Of a stretch of DNA of 43,284 nt, positions 41,436 to 43,284 are shown piece by piece; position 1 is the stretch's first letter, and each line of letters starts with the position of its first letter. Position numbers and translations under genes: made by a program. The notes below the pieces were generated by a model. That model was given only the letters and a program-made list of their open reading frames with translations. It searched no databases and was not told the origin of the DNA. The stretch lies in NCBI GenBank assembly GCA_964468725.1, contig CAYXVU010000018.1, positions 1-43,284 of the forward strand, written 5' to 3'. Source of the stretch: CAYXVU01 sp964468725 (GTDB taxonomy: Bacteria; Acidobacteriota; Blastocatellia; UBA7656).

Positions 41436-41488
41436 AAAATTGGTTGTCGAAGGCTGTAGGAACCGGCCTCCGGCAACCAATTTTTATT
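41436..41488 (+). terminator. Intrinsic terminator of rpmE
   Basis: AAAATTGGTTG (41436-41446) pairs with CAACCAATTTT (41474-41484) over 11 bp, and the loop holds its own small CCGG-CCT-CCGG hairpin. The T-run TTTTTATT closes the structure. Confidence 0.75.
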
Positions 41489-41540
41489 GGCTCGCATTGT
41501 GAAGACTGAATGTGAGCGGCATTAGGAATTTGAGAAGCGT

Positions 41541-42487
41541 ATGAAAGAAGAACAGATCATCGTTGGCGGACAAGCGGTCATCGAAGGCGTGATGATGCGC
41601 GCGCCGCATTCCTATGCTGTCGCCGTGCGCCGACCGGACGGGCAGATCGTTTCCAAATCCGAACGCTTGCCGGTGCTGGCGGAGGTCTATCCGCTCCTCA
41701 AATTGCCGGTGCTGCGCGGCTCGGCGGTCTTGCTGCATTCGATGTTTCTCGGCGTCAAAGCCTTGAACTTCTCTGCCAACGTCGTCTTTCACGAGGGCGG
41801 CGAAGAAACACCGAGTGCAGACGCGGAGGCTGCGCCTACGACCGTGACCGGTGCCGCTGGCGTTGCCGTAGCAACGAAGGCCGAGCCGAAAGTCAAAACC
41901 AAAAACGCAGCGGGCGCAATTGGCTCGATCATCTTTGCCATCATTTTCAATATTCTGCTCTTCATCGTCTTACCGCTGTTGTTGACCAACATGATCTTCG
42001 TCTANNNNNNNNNNNNNNNNNNNNNNNNNNNNNNNNNNNNNNNNNNNNNNNNNNNNNNNNNNNNNNNNNNNNNNNNNNNNNNNNNNNNNNNNNNNNNNNN
42101 NNNNTTGAAAACGCGCGGCGCAAACCGCGCCAGCATCCGCGTTGTGGAACCAGCTTTTTAATGGTCGTGATGTTGGTTTCGATTGTCGCCTTTTCCGTTG
42201 TGAAGTTCGATTCCTTGTTCTTGAACTTCCTCGTGCGCCTGGCGTTGATTCCGGCGATTGCGGGAGTCTCTTACGAAATCATTCGCGCTTCGGCGCGCAG
42301 CCGCGCACAGTGGTTCTTCTCGATCATCACGCGCCCCGGTTTGTGGTTGCAGAACCTGACGACGCAAGAGCCTGATGATGCGCAACTGGAAGTTGCGATC
42401 TACTCGCTCAAAGAAGCGCTCAAACTGGAGCCTGCTGAGGGCAGTCAGCGGCTAGTGGCCAGTGACCCATTAGCAGAGACTCTGTAA
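41541..42487 (+). CDS. yqhQ: DUF1385/YqhQ membrane protein, interrupted by assembly gap
   Basis: One gene broken by 100 Ns. The N-terminal part has the DUF1385 signature GGQAVIEGVMMRAPHSYAV, then a non-conserved Ala-rich stretch and a membrane segment (SIIFAIIFNILLFIVLPLLL). After the gap the family hallmark HPRCGTSFL appears, in a frame offset from the first part, followed by two membrane segments and ATYPE-like C-terminal text (LQNLTTQEPDDAQLEVAI). The offset only shows that the true missing length is 2 modulo 3, not that the gene is broken. It lies between rpmE and prfA, its usual place. The function of YqhQ is not established. Confidence 0.9.
42005..42104. other. Assembly gap of 100 N inside yqhQ
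   Basis: Exactly 100 N, a conventional placeholder for a gap of unknown length. A second gap of 10 N is at 30607-30616. Confidence 0.98.
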
Positions 42488-42577
42488 AAGAACTGCGCGA
42501 CTAGAGTTTTCAGGTTGTAACTGGCAGATCAGAATTCGATATTCAGATACGATCTCATAACCGACAACTGAGGATTT

Positions 42578-43284
42578 ATGTTTGATAAACTGGATGCTAT
42601 TGAAAAGAACTATGAGACGTTGACCGAGCAACTCAGCGACCCGGAGACGCTTGCCGATCAGCAACGCTATGCCAAACTGGCGAAGCAGCACCGCGACCTC
42701 GAAGAGGTTGTCACCCGCTACCGCGAATACAGAGCCTTGGCGCAGGGCATACGCGACACCCGCGAACTGTTGGCCGAGGAAGATGATCAAGAGATGATCG
42801 GGCTTGCTGAAGCGGAACTGACGGATTTGGAAGGGCGACTCGCAAAGGCCGAAGCCGATTTGAAAGTCCTGTTGCTGCCGAAAGACCCGAACGATGATAA
42901 AAACGTCATCCTCGAAATTCGCGCCGGTACGGGCGGCGATGAAGCGACGCTATTTGCTGCAGAGATCATGCGAATGTATGCGCGCTATGGTGAGCGACAA
43001 GGGTGGCGCGTGCAAGTCCTCGAATCCTCCGAGTCCGGCATCGGCGGCATCAAAGAAGGCATCTTGTTGATCGAGGGCAATAAGGTCTACTCCAAACTCA
43101 AACACGAATCCGGCGTGCATCGTGTGCAGCGTGTGCCGCAGACCGAAAGCTCTGGCCGCATTCACACTTCTGCCATCACCGTCGCTGTCTTGCCTGAAGC
43201 CGAAGAGGTGGATATCAAAATTGATCCAAAAGACTTGCGCATTGATACCTTCTGCTCGTCAGGGCCAGGCGGACAGTCGGTCAA
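42578..43284 (+). CDS. prfA: Peptide chain release factor 1, C-terminus beyond window
   Basis: The first 235 residues of RF1 (normally about 360). The N-terminal coiled domain is followed by LEIRAGTGGDEATLFA, HRVQRVPQTESSGRIHTS and the peptidyl-tRNA hydrolysis motif GGQ at 231-233, within the last few codons of the window. The stop-codon-reading PxT-type motif of RF1 versus SPF of RF2 would lie near residue 190; the visible VPQTESSGRIHTS context and gene order after rpmE and yqhQ fit RF1. It releases peptides at UAA and UAG. Because UGA is read by RF2, a UGA-decoding selenoprotein system is compatible with this gene. Confidence 0.95.
   Translation, partial: MFDKLDAIEKNYETLTEQLSDPETLADQQRYAKLAKQHRDLEEVVTRYREYRALAQGIRDTRELLAEEDDQEMIGLAEAELTDLEGRLAKAEADLKVLLLPKDPNDDKNVILEIRAGTGGDEATLFAAEIMRMYARYGERQGWRVQVLESSESGIGGIKEGILLIEGNKVYSKLKHESGVHRVQRVPQTESSGRIHTSAITVAVLPEAEEVDIKIDPKDLRIDTFCSSGPGGQSV

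Noticed and set aside
41541..42487. Frameshift in yqhQ
   Set aside because: The frame offset coincides with a 100-N placeholder gap, so it reflects unknown gap length rather than a mutation.

Overview
The window looks like part of a draft genome or metagenome scaffold from a GC-rich Gram-negative-type bacterium, most likely Acidobacteriota (perhaps Blastocatellia). This rests on the mix of many eukaryote-like Ser/Thr kinases, a TIGR03960/TIGR03936 radical-SAM fusion beside rng, ymdB and a DUF4097 protein; no rRNA or other decisive marker is present, so the assignment is inference. Two assembly gaps (30607-30616 and 42005-42104) show it is scaffolded.

Layout. 1-1842 (-): end of a polysaccharide locus (Wzz-like protein, then wecB cut by the window edge). 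1988-3997 (-): mutL with an extended -10 promoter. 4474-13460 (+): a phospho-signalling island with an FHA-TM-trypsin protein, a PEGA Ser/Thr kinase, a PP2C phosphatase, a second kinase, a secreted repeat protein and a third kinase, followed by a small AhpD-like protein. 14233-27171 (-): a long co-directional block reading GGDEF - mreB - mreC - mreD - mrdA(PBP2) - rodA - radical SAM/DUF2344 fusion - rng, i.e. the rod-shape elongasome followed by RNA-processing genes. 27739-29088 (+): class-III aminotransferase. 29242-30021 (-): ymdB, preceded by about 700 bp of highly structured non-coding DNA. 30744-31835 (-): stand-alone ClpB-D2-like ATPase, divergent from an SDR and a UbiE/MenG methyltransferase (+). 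34330-36309 (-): cupin, a two-domain glutaredoxin-like protein, pterin carbinolamine dehydratase and a small exported protein. 36489-41106 (+): DUF4097 protein, ArnT/PMT-like glycosyltransferase, flippase-like membrane protein and an exported unknown. 41209-43284 (+): the conserved rpmE - yqhQ(DUF1385) - prfA order.

The strongest new observation is at 34916-35608. A two-domain thioredoxin-fold protein is interrupted by one in-frame TGA exactly where the first cysteine of its second CxxC motif should be (T-P-T-U-P-Y-C). The TGA is followed at the right distance by a bulged hairpin with a G-U-starting loop, resembling a bacterial SECIS element. This is best read as a selenoprotein that ordinary gene calling splits in two.

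A second unexpected signal is a family of degenerate repeats with strict 7-bp periodicity in many spacers (1884-1986, 14107-14120, 20318-20373, 24930-24995, 29125-29209, 41107-41127 and weaker ones). They are often arranged as inverted arms. One 63-bp array lies inside the radical-SAM gene, exactly in the linker joining two domains that are separate genes in other bacteria. No tRNA, rRNA, CRISPR array, transposase or phage gene was seen.
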